Origin: Massilia sp. Root418
Lineage (GTDB): Bacteria > Pseudomonadota > Gammaproteobacteria > Burkholderiales > Burkholderiaceae_D
Length of the DNA: 64,000 nucleotides
Assembly (NCBI RefSeq): GCF_001425265.1
Contig: NZ_LMEC01000001.1
Coordinates: 124,281-188,280 of the forward strand
Direction: 5' to 3'
This document shows, one piece after another, positions 42,084-50,663 of the stretch. Made by a program: the position numbers and the translations under genes. Position 1 is the stretch's first letter. Every line of letters begins with the position of its first letter. The notes beneath the pieces were generated by a model. It had not been told where the DNA came from. It worked only from the letters and a program-made list of their open reading frames with translations, and made no database searches.

Positions 42084-43601
42084 TCAGGAATTCCAGGCGC
42101 CGGACAATGCCCGCGCGGGGTGCGAGAGGGACTGGCAGCGCAGCAGGCGCGCGGCGTTGCGGTTCTTGAAGCTGAGCAGCGGCATCAGCCCGAGGTCCAG
42201 CAGCGCCGTGCCGGCGCGCTCGGACAGGTAGGCTTCGGCGCAGGCTTGCATGTGGGCTTCGCCGTCGCGCCGCACGGTATGGGCGGGCAGGTCGTCCAGG
42301 TCCTGCACGTCGCCGGGGACCATGTCCCAGGCGCTGTCTTCGAAGGCGCGGCCCAGCAGCAGGGCCACGGCCAGGCTGGCGTGGCCCCACAGGTAGTCTT
42401 CGTGCGCGTGGCCGCTGCCGGCTTCCTCGAACGCGAATTGTTCGATGCTGTCGGTGGCCTTGCCGTAGGGCAGGCGCAGCAGCACGCGCGGCAGCGCCAG
42501 TCCCAGCCAGGCGGCCTGCGGACTGGCGCGCAGCGCTTGCCAGCGCGCGGCGGCGGCCGGCTCCGGCGCCTGCCATCCGGAGGCGTCCGGCGTGGCGGCC
42601 AGGGAGGCGGCGCCGGCCAGCGCGTCGGCGGCGTTGGCGATGAAGGGCGCTTGCGCGCGGGCGGCCAGCGCCCCCAGTGCGGCCAGCAGGCCGGTGTCGT
42701 CCTCGCCGGGGCCGAAGGTGTAGGCGCCGCACAGCACCGACCAGGGCGCGGCGTCGGCGCCGCGGCGCGGCTGCTCGACCAGCAGCCGGTACAGCGCGCC
42801 GGCTTCCGGATCGCCTGCGGCCGCGTCGATATCGGCTTGCAAGGCGGCTTTGCCGGCGTCGAGGATGTAGAGCTGCAGATCCTCGCCCAGTTCCAGCCCG
42901 GTCACCAGCTGGTGCAGGCCGCGCCACAGCGCTTCCAGTGCCTGGAAGCCGGGCGCGTGCAGCACCGCGCGCATGCGCTGGCCGATCACTGCGTCCACGG
43001 CGGCCACGTACTCGGGCTGGCGCGGGTCCGGGCCGGGCGGCATGGCGCCCACGATCTGGCGGATCAGCTGGTCGATGGCGGGCACCCCGGCCGGAGCGGC
43101 GGCCTGTCGCACCGGCCCGCCGAGCAGGCTGGCGAAATCGCCGGCCGGGGTGGTCGCAGACGCGCCTGCGGGCGCCGCACCGGGCCCGGCATCCGTGCCG
43201 GATGGGCCGGCAGCGCCGTGCGGTGCGCCCGATTGCAGCGCGGCGGCAGCATCGGCGAAGGTGGCGGGATCGCGCAGGCGCTGCCGCTGGCTGCGCAACG
43301 CCGCGAAGGCGTCGGATTTTAGATACAGCTGGTCCGGATGGAAGTCATCCAGTTGGCGGAAATTGAAGCTGTATGCGGTGCCGTCCAGTGCGACTTGTAC
43401 GCTGGGTGCAAGTTGCGCAAGCACTTGCTCGATATTGTCGATATCCACCCGGCGCGGCGCGCCCGGCGCGGCGCCGGCACCGCCGGCCGTGCGGCCGCTG
43501 AAATCGCCCATCACCAGGATGCGCATGGGCCGGCCGTCTTCGCCCGCCTGGCGTGGCTCGGCGGCGGCAAAGCCGAATTCAAATGTCAGCGATGTGGCCA
43601 T
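42084..43601 (-). CDS. TssB-TssC-like fused sheath paralogue
   Basis: A 505-residue protein that joins both sheath subunits in one chain. Residues 1-115 look like TssB: LTFEFGFAAAEPRQ, MRILVMGDFSGR, VDIDNIEQVLAQLAPSV and FRQLDDFHPDQLYL. After a Pro/Ala/Gly linker (about 120-175) residues 180-505 look like TssC: GFQALEALWRGLHQLVTGLE, GKAALQADI, ALPRVLLRLPYGKATDSIEQ and LLDLGLMPLLSFKNRN. The TssC-like part lacks the normal strand-exchange C-terminus. A separate tssB-tssC pair is present, so this is a second sheath-like element, perhaps a cap, stopper or baseplate-associated factor. It is transcribed opposite to the core genes. Confidence 0.8.
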   Translation of the reverse strand: MATSLTFEFGFAAAEPRQAGEDGRPMRILVMGDFSGRTAGGAGAAPGAPRRVDIDNIEQVLAQLAPSVQVALDGTAYSFNFRQLDDFHPDQLYLKSDAFAALRSQRQRLRDPATFADAAAALQSGAPHGAAGPSGTDAGPGAAPAGASATTPAGDFASLLGGPVRQAAAPAGVPAIDQLIRQIVGAMPPGPDPRQPEYVAAVDAVIGQRMRAVLHAPGFQALEALWRGLHQLVTGLELGEDLQLYILDAGKAALQADIDAAAGDPEAGALYRLLVEQPRRGADAAPWSVLCGAYTFGPGEDDTGLLAALGALAARAQAPFIANAADALAGAASLAATPDASGWQAPEPAAAARWQALRASPQAAWLGLALPRVLLRLPYGKATDSIEQFAFEEAGSGHAHEDYLWGHASLAVALLLGRAFEDSAWDMVPGDVQDLDDLPAHTVRRDGEAHMQACAEAYLSERAGTALLDLGLMPLLSFKNRNAARLLRCQSLSHPARALSGAWNS

Positions 43602-43720
43602 GACTGTCCCTCGTCGATATGCAATGGTATGCGGTGTGGTGTGCGGTGGTGATGCGCAGCTTATCCTAAAACCTTACCTTTAAGACAGTTTTTTCAGTCA
43701 TAATAGCTGTAGGAGGGCAT

Positions 43721-44110
43721 ATGCCAAATCAGGTTGTGATGGGAGCGATGATGACGTGCACGTTCGGCGCTGCGCCGTCGTCGCTGGTCGTGCTCCCGTC
43801 GAACAAGGTGCTTGCCGAAGGACCGCCCGCGGCCAATATCATGGACCACAAACCCATGGTGAACATCATGCCTTTCGGCGTGTGCAATTCGATGGCCAAC
43901 CCCACGGTGGCCGCCGCCACGGCCGCCGCGCTGGGCGTGCTCACGCCCATGCCCTGCATCCCGATGACGTCCGCGCCCTGGGTGCCCGGCGCGCCGACGG
44001 TGCTGATCGCGAACATGCCGGCGCTGGACAACGTCTCCAAGTGCCTGTGCAACTGGGGCGGCGTGATCGCCTTCAGCAACGCCGGCACCACCAAAACCAT
44101 GATTCCCTGA
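43721..44110 (+). CDS. PAAR-like DUF4280 spike-tip protein
   Basis: A 129-residue protein of the DUF4280 type, which fills the role of a PAAR tip on VgrG. Features: VVMGAMMTCTFGAAPSSLVV at the start (G-A-x-x-x-C-T-F-G), HKPMVNIMPFGVCNSMANP, LTPMPCIPMT and GAPTVLIANMPALDNVSKCL. The cysteines (Cys13, Cys54 and others near 79, 107, 109) may bind metal at the tip. AGGAGG is 5 bp before the ATG. It sits 12 bp before vgrG, as such tips usually do. No C-terminal toxin domain is attached. Confidence 0.88.
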   Translation: MPNQVVMGAMMTCTFGAAPSSLVVLPSNKVLAEGPPAANIMDHKPMVNIMPFGVCNSMANPTVAAATAAALGVLTPMPCIPMTSAPWVPGAPTVLIANMPALDNVSKCLCNWGGVIAFSNAGTTKTMIP

Positions 44111-44122
44111 TTCCAAGCCGTT

Positions 44123-46141
44123 ATGCCAGTTACGCAAGCCAACCGTGAAGTGAATGTTACCAGTGCCCTGGCCGACGACGTCCTGCTGTTCGACCGCATG
44201 AGCGGCAGCGAGCGCCTGGGGCAGTTGTCGGAATTCCGGGTGCAGCTGCTGAGCACCAAGCCGGATCTGAAGATCGCCGACGTGCTGGGCCAGCCCATGG
44301 GCGTGCACCTGAACCTGCCTGGCGGGGCGGTGCGCCATTTTCACGGCATCGTCACGCGTTTTGCCAGCACCGGCTGGCAGGGCAGCCTGGCGCGCTATGA
44401 AGCGACCGTGCATCCGGGGCTGTGGCTGCTCACGCGGGCCTCGAACTGCCGCATTTTCCAGGACAAGAGCGTGATCGACATCGTCAAGGCGGTGTGCCAG
44501 GACGCGTCCTATGGCGGCGCCATCGACCTGAACGTGGGTGCGCTGAGCGGCACCTACGAGGCGCTGCCGTATTGCGTGCAGTACCGCGAGACCGATTTCA
44601 ACTTCGTCTGCCGCCTGCTGGAGAACGCCGGGATCTACTTCTACTTCACGCACGCGGCCGGCAAGCACACCATGGTGCTGGCCGATTCCTACGGCGCGCA
44701 CGAAGCGCTGCCGGGTTATGCCAGCGTGGAGTTTTCCGGCGAGGAGGGGCGCCGCATCGTGGACCAGGAAGCCGTGTATGGCTGGGCTGCGGCCGGTACC
44801 ATCCAGGCCAGCAGCTATTCGCTGAACGACTTCGACTTTGAAAAGACCGCCTCCAGCACGGCCGGCGGGCTGGTCGTGAAGTCCACCGTGGCGGCGGCCT
44901 TCGGCCAGCAGGCCTACGAAATGTACGACTATCCCGGCCTGTACACGGTGGCCGCCACCGGCACCGCGCTGGCGCGGGGCCGCATGGAAGGCCTGCATGG
45001 GCAGTGCGAAGAGATTGCGGCGGATACCAACGCGCGCGGCCTGTTCCCCGGCGGCCTGTTCAAACTGAAGAACCATCCGCGCGAAGACCAGAACCGCGAA
45101 TACCTTGTGACCGGCGCGCAGTACGAGATCGTCGGCGACGACTACGCCAGCGGCGGCGAAACGCCGCTGGACTTCCGCTGCGTGTTCCACGCCACCGGCA
45201 AGGAGCACAGCTACCGCGCGCCGCGCACGGCGCTCAAGCCGGTGGTGCAGGGGCCGCAGACGGCCATGGTGGTGGGCAAGGCGGGCGAGGAAATCTGGAC
45301 CGACAAGTATGGCCGCATCAAGGTGCAGTTCCACTGGGACCGCGACGGCAAGGAAGACGAACTCAGTTCCTGCTGGGTGCGGGTGCAGCAGAGCTGGGCC
45401 GGCGCGGGCTGGGGCAGCATCTTCATTCCGCGCATCGGCATGGAAGTGGTGGTGAGCTTCCTGGAGGGCGACCCGGACCGGCCGCTGGTGACCGGCTGCG
45501 TCTACAACAGCGACGCGATGCCGCCGTATGCGCTGCCGGCCGAACAGACCAAGTCCACCGTCAAGACCAACACCTCCAAGGGAGGCGGCGGCTACAACGA
45601 GATCCGCTTCGAGGACAAGAAGGACGCGGAGGAGATCTACGTGCAGGCGGAGAAGGACTACAACCGCGTGGTGAAGAACAACGACACGCTGAAAGTCGGC
45701 TTCGAGAAGAAGGACAAGGGCGACCAGACCATCCAGATCAAGAACGACCGCAGCCTGGACGTGGGCCACGACCACAAGGAGCACGTGGTGAACGACCACA
45801 CGGTGACGGTCGACCATGACCAGATCATCACCGTGACCAACGACCAGAGCCTGAAGGTGGACAATAACCAGACCGTCAAGATTGCGGTCGACCAGAAGCT
45901 GGACGTGGGCGGCAACCAGGCCACGGCCATCAAGGGCGACCAGAAAGTGACCGTGTCCAAGACCATCGTCATCGAGGCCACCACGTCGATCGAGCTGAAA
46001 GTGGGCGGCACCAGTATCAAGATGGAACCGGCCAAGATCACCATCAAGTCGCCGGAGGTGAAGGTGGAGGCCGACGGCATGGCCACCCTGAAGGCCGGTG
46101 GCATCATGACGATAGGCGGCTCCCTGGTGAAAATCAACTGA
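44123..46141 (+). CDS. vgrG: Type VI secretion spike protein VgrG
   Basis: A 672-residue VgrG (TssI), a trimeric needle tip related to phage gp27/gp5. The N-terminal gp27-like half runs from about residue 15 to 370 (LFDRMSGSERLGQLSEFRVQ, YCVQYRETDFNFVCRLLENA, GIYFYFTHA), then the gp5 OB-fold (GKAGEEIWTDKYGRIKVQFH, WAGAGWGSIFIPRIGMEVVV, DPDRPLVTGCVYN) and a beta-helix of repeated V-x-x-D-x strands (about residues 520-640). It ends right after the helix, with no fused effector domain, so it is a structural VgrG. Confidence 0.96.
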   Translation: MPVTQANREVNVTSALADDVLLFDRMSGSERLGQLSEFRVQLLSTKPDLKIADVLGQPMGVHLNLPGGAVRHFHGIVTRFASTGWQGSLARYEATVHPGLWLLTRASNCRIFQDKSVIDIVKAVCQDASYGGAIDLNVGALSGTYEALPYCVQYRETDFNFVCRLLENAGIYFYFTHAAGKHTMVLADSYGAHEALPGYASVEFSGEEGRRIVDQEAVYGWAAAGTIQASSYSLNDFDFEKTASSTAGGLVVKSTVAAAFGQQAYEMYDYPGLYTVAATGTALARGRMEGLHGQCEEIAADTNARGLFPGGLFKLKNHPREDQNREYLVTGAQYEIVGDDYASGGETPLDFRCVFHATGKEHSYRAPRTALKPVVQGPQTAMVVGKAGEEIWTDKYGRIKVQFHWDRDGKEDELSSCWVRVQQSWAGAGWGSIFIPRIGMEVVVSFLEGDPDRPLVTGCVYNSDAMPPYALPAEQTKSTVKTNTSKGGGGYNEIRFEDKKDAEEIYVQAEKDYNRVVKNNDTLKVGFEKKDKGDQTIQIKNDRSLDVGHDHKEHVVNDHTVTVDHDQIITVTNDQSLKVDNNQTVKIAVDQKLDVGGNQATAIKGDQKVTVSKTIVIEATTSIELKVGGTSIKMEPAKITIKSPEVKVEADGMATLKAGGIMTIGGSLVKIN

Positions 46142-46150
46142 GGCGGCCGA

Positions 46151-46180
46151 TTGTGCTTTACGCAAGCGGGACCTTATAAT
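46151..46180 (+). promoter_or_regulatory. Sigma-70 promoter for the tagH-tssKLM-tagF operon
   Basis: TTGTGC (46151-46156), an 18-bp spacer and a perfect TATAAT (46175-46180). The -10 box lies within GCGGG-N12-CCCGC (46166-46187), a small dyad that a repressor could use. The start site would be near 46187, about 40 nt before the tagH ATG. Confidence 0.6.
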
Positions 46181-46227
46181 GACCCGCCACGCCCTTCGAT
46201 AGACCAACTAGCAGCCATAGCGAGCCG

Positions 46228-47838
46228 ATGTTTTTAACTCTGCGGATCCAGTCATACAGAAAACAAGCTCCGGCTGTGCCCGTGGAGCGCCGCTTCGACC
46301 AATTGGGCGGCACCATCGGCCGCGCCGCCGGCAACGACCTGGAGCTGCCCGATCCGGGCAAGTACATCTCGCGCAACCACAGCAAGATCGATTTCGCCGG
46401 CGGCCAGTTCACGCTGATGGACCTGGGCGCGAACCCGAGCTGGATCAACGACCGGCCGGTAGGCGCGGGCAAGAGCGCGGTGCTGGAGGATGGCGACCGG
46501 CTGCTCATCGGCGACTATGTGCTGGAGGTGGTGGTGGGCGAGGGCGCGTCGGCGCCGGTCCCCGTGTTCCAGCCGGAGACCTCGGACGCCTTGCCGTTCC
46601 AGGCGCAGCCTGCGGCGGCGCCCTCACCGTATGAGGGCAAGTCCTTCGACGAGATGCGCGACACGCTGGCCGGCGTGAAGATACTGGAGCTGAGCGGCGG
46701 GCATGACCCGCTGGCCGCGCCGTCGGTCAACGACCCGCTCGGCCTGAACATGCTCAACGACGCCAACGCGGCCCACGCTGCGCCGCCGGTGGCCTTCCGT
46801 GGCTCGGAACCGGACCACGCGCCGCCGCAGTGGATGCCAATGCAGCCGCAGCCGCAGCGCGGCGGGGATGCCTACCTGGCCAAGCCGCAGCATGCTGCGC
46901 AGCCGTGGCCCGCCGCGGGAGACGATGCGCGATACGACGCGGGATACGGCGCAGGAAACGGCGCAGGATACGGCGCGCAGGGCTCGCCGTCGCCGTATGC
47001 GCCCGAGCCGACCGTGCTGACGGCGCGCGCCGCGCCTTCTCCTGTTTCCGCGCCCGCGCCATCCCCGCCGGCCATGCTGATCCCGGATGACTACGACCCG
47101 CTGGCTGATTTTCTGCCGCCGCGCGCCGTGCCGCCACCCATGCCGCCTGCGGTGCAGCCGATCCTGCAGCCCGCCTTGCAGCCCGCAGCTGGCGCCGCCG
47201 CCTACCCGCCGCCGCAGCAAGCCTATGCCGGCGCGGCGGGCTCTGGCCAGGGCGGCGAGGAAGTGATGCAGGCGCTGCTGCGCGGCCTGGGCCTGTCCGG
47301 CCTGCGCACCAGCAGGCCGCCCGCCGAGACGGCCGAACTGGTCGGCGCCATGCTGCGCGAGGCGACTTCCGGCACCATGGCCGTGCTGATGGCGCGCGCC
47401 ATGACCAAGCGCGAAAGCCGCCTTGAAATGACGGTGCTCGGCGCGCAAGCCAACAATCCGCTGAAGTTCTTCCCGGACGCTGAAAGCGCGCTGTCGCAGA
47501 TGCTGACCAACGCCATGTCCGGCTACATGCCGCCGGTGAAGTCCATCGGCAGCGCCTTCGAGGACTTGAAAGCCCACGAGCTGGCCGTGATCGCCGGCAT
47601 GCGCGCCGCGCTGGACGGCGTGCTGGCGCGCTTCAACCCGGCGCTGATCGAGGCCAAAGAACCGGAAGGGGTGATGGACAAGATGATGGCCACCGCCCGC
47701 AAGGCCCGCATGTGGGACCGCATGGTGGAGCTGTACGACGATATCCTGCGCGAAGCCGACGACGATTTCCAGCACCTGTTCGGTGAAAAATTCTCCGCCG
47801 CCTATGAAGACCAGATCGGCCGGCTGCACCGCAAATAA
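46228..47838 (+). CDS. tagH: T6SS-associated FHA-domain protein TagH (Fha)
   Basis: A 536-residue scaffold that binds phosphothreonine through its FHA domain and promotes assembly. The N-terminal FHA domain covers about residues 20-105: GGTIGRAAGNDLELPDPG, ISRNHSKIDF (Ser-Arg-x-His), and NPSWINDRPV, so the phosphate-binding residues look intact. A long Pro/Ala-rich linker (about 110-335) separates it from the C-terminal TagH domain (VMQALLRGLGLSGLRTSRPP, AVLMARAMTKRESRLEMTVL, DRMVELYDDILREADDDFQH). In other T6SSs Fha is phosphorylated by PpkA or binds phosphorylated TssL. It leads the tssK-L-M-tagF operon. Confidence 0.94.
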   Translation: MFLTLRIQSYRKQAPAVPVERRFDQLGGTIGRAAGNDLELPDPGKYISRNHSKIDFAGGQFTLMDLGANPSWINDRPVGAGKSAVLEDGDRLLIGDYVLEVVVGEGASAPVPVFQPETSDALPFQAQPAAAPSPYEGKSFDEMRDTLAGVKILELSGGHDPLAAPSVNDPLGLNMLNDANAAHAAPPVAFRGSEPDHAPPQWMPMQPQPQRGGDAYLAKPQHAAQPWPAAGDDARYDAGYGAGNGAGYGAQGSPSPYAPEPTVLTARAAPSPVSAPAPSPPAMLIPDDYDPLADFLPPRAVPPPMPPAVQPILQPALQPAAGAAAYPPPQQAYAGAAGSGQGGEEVMQALLRGLGLSGLRTSRPPAETAELVGAMLREATSGTMAVLMARAMTKRESRLEMTVLGAQANNPLKFFPDAESALSQMLTNAMSGYMPPVKSIGSAFEDLKAHELAVIAGMRAALDGVLARFNPALIEAKEPEGVMDKMMATARKARMWDRMVELYDDILREADDDFQHLFGEKFSAAYEDQIGRLHRK

Positions 47839-47858
47839 TCCCTATCAAGTGAGACACC

Positions 47859-49190
47859 ATGGCGTGGAACCGTAAAGTCATCTGGTCTGAAGGCATGCTG
47901 CTGCAACCGCAGCACCTGCAGCAGCACGACCGTTATCTGCAAACCCAGCTGGAGAGCCGCGTTGCCAAGCTGCGGCCTTATTCGTGGGGCTTTTCCTCGC
48001 TGAAGATCGACGAGCAGCAGCTCGCGCTGGGCAAGCTGGCCATCATGTCGTGCAGCGCCGTGCTGCCAGACGGCACGCCGTTCAACCTGCCGGCGGACGA
48101 CGACCTGCCGCTGCCGCTGGACATTCCGGAAGACGCCCGCAATGTGCTGATCGTGCTCGCGCTGCCGCTGCGCCGCCCCGGCATTGCGGAAACCGGCGAC
48201 AGCCCGGCGCCCGACAATTTTGCGCGCCACGGCACCGTTGACCATGAAGCCTGGGACAGCAACGGCATCGACAACAGCGCGCTGATGCAGGTGGGGCGTT
48301 TGCGCCTGCGCCTGGCGCTGGAATCGGACGTGGCCAATGCCTACGCCTGCATCGGCGTGGCGCGCGTGATCGAGCGGCGGCCGGACAACCGCGTGGTGCT
48401 GGACCCGGAATACTGCCCGCCATGCCTGGACTTCCGCGTTGCGCAGCGCCTCGGCGGCTTTGCCGACGAAGTGGTGGGCCTGCTGCACCAGCGCGGCGAC
48501 GCACTGGGCAACCGCCTGTCCCAGCCTGGCGCGGCCGGCGCGGCCGAGATTGCGGACTTCCTGCTGCTGCAGCTGGTGAACCGCGCTGAGCCGCTGTTCG
48601 CGCACCTGGCCAACATGACCGGCTTGCACCCGGAAGCGTACTACCGCGAGGCCGTGCAGCTGGCCGGCGAGCTGGCCACCTTCAGCCCGAACAACAAGCG
48701 CGCCATCCAGTACCCGGTGTACCGCCACGAGCAGCTGCGGGAAACATTCCTGCCCGTGATGGAGGACTTGCGCCAGTCGCTGTCCATGGTAATGGACACG
48801 CACGCCGTGCCGATTCCGCTGGAGGAGCGCCAGTTCGGCATCCGCGTGGCAGTGATGCGCGATCCGGAACTGGTCAAGTCGGCGACCTTTGTGCTGGTGG
48901 TGAACGCGCACATGCCGCCCGAGACGGTGCGCAACAGCTTCCCGCGCCAGGTGAAAATCGGCTCGGTCGAAAAGATCCGCGACCTGGTGAACCTGCAGCT
49001 GCCCGGCATTGCGCTGCGGCCGCTGCCGGTAGCGCCGCGCCAGTTGCCCTTCCACGCCGGCTACACCTATTTTGAGCTCGACAAGGGCAGCGAATACTGG
49101 CAGCAGCTGGCCACCTCGGCCGGATTCGCGATGCACGTGGCGGGCGAATTTCCCGGCCTGCAAATGGAGTTCTGGGCCATCCGGAAGTAA
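47859..49190 (+). CDS. tssK: Type VI secretion baseplate protein TssK
   Basis: A 443-residue TssK (ImpJ/VasE), the trimeric link between the baseplate and the TssL/TssM membrane complex. Typical start MAWNRKVIWSEGMLLQPQHL and QQHDRYLQTQLESRVAKLRP; later LQLVNRAEPLFAHLANMTG, LHPEAYYREAVQLAGELATF and GVAVMRDPELVKSATFVLVV-type segments. It follows tagH by 20 bp and precedes tssL by 6 bp. In many loci a tssJ gene precedes tssK; no reading frame of that kind exists here. Confidence 0.96.
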   Translation: MAWNRKVIWSEGMLLQPQHLQQHDRYLQTQLESRVAKLRPYSWGFSSLKIDEQQLALGKLAIMSCSAVLPDGTPFNLPADDDLPLPLDIPEDARNVLIVLALPLRRPGIAETGDSPAPDNFARHGTVDHEAWDSNGIDNSALMQVGRLRLRLALESDVANAYACIGVARVIERRPDNRVVLDPEYCPPCLDFRVAQRLGGFADEVVGLLHQRGDALGNRLSQPGAAGAAEIADFLLLQLVNRAEPLFAHLANMTGLHPEAYYREAVQLAGELATFSPNNKRAIQYPVYRHEQLRETFLPVMEDLRQSLSMVMDTHAVPIPLEERQFGIRVAVMRDPELVKSATFVLVVNAHMPPETVRNSFPRQVKIGSVEKIRDLVNLQLPGIALRPLPVAPRQLPFHAGYTYFELDKGSEYWQQLATSAGFAMHVAGEFPGLQMEFWAIRK

Positions 49191-49196
49191 GCCAAG

Positions 49197-50663
49197 ATGA
49201 GCCTGGAAGATTTGCCCGACTCGGACCGTACCATCCTGGTCCCCAAGCCCGGTGGACGGCGCGGCGCGCCCGCGCCTGTGCCGGGCCTGGGCGGCGCTGC
49301 TGCAGACGGCGCGGCACCGGAGGCGGCCGCTGGTGCCGGTGCCGGTGCCGGTGTCGCTGCGGGCGTGGCCGGCGCTACGTTCCCGGGCCTGGGCAGCGCG
49401 GCTGGCGCGGCCGTCGCTGGCGATACCGCCGGCGCCGCCGCGTTTGCGCGCGCCGCCACCGGCCATACCAATTACGACGCCACGCTGGCGCCGCTGACGG
49501 CCGGTCCGCGCGCGCACCTGAACGGCGTCAATCCCCTGGTGGGCGCCGCCAATGCCTTGCTCGACCTGGTGGTCCCGCTGCGCATCATGGCCACCCACCC
49601 CAGTGTGGAAGGGCTGCGCAGCCAGCTGGTCGCCGCCATCAAGAAGTTCGAGCAGGATGCCAAGGCCGCAGGCTGCGCGCAGGAAGCCATTGCCGTGGCG
49701 CGCTACTCGCTGTGCACCTTCCTCGACGAGACCATCTCCAGCACCCCATGGGGCGGCAGCGGCGTGTGGGCCAGCCGCAGCCTGCTGGTGGCCTTCCACA
49801 ACGAAGCCTTCGGCGGCGAGAAGTTCTTCCTCATCCTGCAAAAGCTCAGCCAGCAGCCGCGCGCCAACCTGCACGTGCTGGAGCTGATGTATCTGTGCCT
49901 GGCGCTGGGCCTGGAAGGCCGCTACCGCGTGATGGACGGCGGCCGCGTCCAGCTCGACCTGCTGCGCGAACGGCTGCAGCAGCTGATCCAGAAGGAACGC
50001 GGCCCCTTCGAGCCGGACTTGTCGCTGCGCTGGAAAGGCTCGAATGAAAAGCGCCCCGGCCTGCTGCGCCTGATCCCCGTGTGGGTGATCGCAGCCGTCG
50101 CCGGGCTGGTCCTGCTGTGCATCCACCTGGGCTTCAGCTTCCTGCTCAACCGCGGATCGGACCCTGTGTACGCGGCCTTGCAGCGCATCCGCCTGGTGGC
50201 ACCGGCACCGCCCGCGCCGCCCATGGCCAATCCGCCGGTGCGGGTGGCGCGGTTCCTGGCGCCTGAAATTGAACGCGGCCTGGTGAGCGTGACGGAAACG
50301 CCGGACCGTTCTACCATCGTGCTGCACGGCGACGGGGTGTTCAAGTCCGGCAGCGCCGAGGTGCAGCCGTCCTACGACGGCCTGCTGCAGCGCATCGGCG
50401 AGGCGCTCAAGCCGGTGCCGGGCAAGGTCATCGTCGTCGGCCATACGGACGACGTGCCCGGCGGCTCGGCGCGCTACCCGTCCAACTGGGCGCTGTCGAA
50501 GGGACGCGCCGCCACCGTGGTGGACCTGCTGGCGAAGCAGGCCGGCCCCGCCGCGCGCTACAGCGTGGAAGGGCGCGGCGAGACCGAGCCACTGGTGCCG
50601 AACGACAGCGCCGCCAACCGCGCGCGCAACCGCCGCGTGGTGATTATCGTGTTGACCCCATGA
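49197..50663 (+). CDS. tssL: Type VI secretion membrane protein TssL with OmpA-like domain
   Basis: A 488-residue TssL (DotU/IcmH). The first 100 residues are Ala/Gly/Pro-rich and include PDSDRTILVPKPGG, with Thr12 in a kinase/FHA-like motif. The cytoplasmic DotU domain is about residues 110-285 (NPLVGAANALLDLVVPLRIM, CTFLDETISSTPWGG, LLELMYLCLALGLEGRYRV-type), then one membrane helix (IPVWVIAAVAGLVLLCIHLG, about 290-315). The tail (about 365-488) is an OmpA-like peptidoglycan-binding domain (GVFKSGSAEVQPSYDGLLQR, VVGHTDDVPG, NWALSKGRAATVVDLL, VEGRGETEPLVPND). The fused OmpA domain can anchor the complex to the cell wall. ATGA overlap with tssM. Confidence 0.96.
   Translation: MSLEDLPDSDRTILVPKPGGRRGAPAPVPGLGGAAADGAAPEAAAGAGAGAGVAAGVAGATFPGLGSAAGAAVAGDTAGAAAFARAATGHTNYDATLAPLTAGPRAHLNGVNPLVGAANALLDLVVPLRIMATHPSVEGLRSQLVAAIKKFEQDAKAAGCAQEAIAVARYSLCTFLDETISSTPWGGSGVWASRSLLVAFHNEAFGGEKFFLILQKLSQQPRANLHVLELMYLCLALGLEGRYRVMDGGRVQLDLLRERLQQLIQKERGPFEPDLSLRWKGSNEKRPGLLRLIPVWVIAAVAGLVLLCIHLGFSFLLNRGSDPVYAALQRIRLVAPAPPAPPMANPPVRVARFLAPEIERGLVSVTETPDRSTIVLHGDGVFKSGSAEVQPSYDGLLQRIGEALKPVPGKVIVVGHTDDVPGGSARYPSNWALSKGRAATVVDLLAKQAGPAARYSVEGRGETEPLVPNDSAANRARNRRVVIIVLTP

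Noticed and set aside
44123..46141. Effector domain on the VgrG C-terminus
   Set aside because: The protein ends directly after the beta-helix with strands of V-x-x-D-x type and KIN; no extra domain is encoded.
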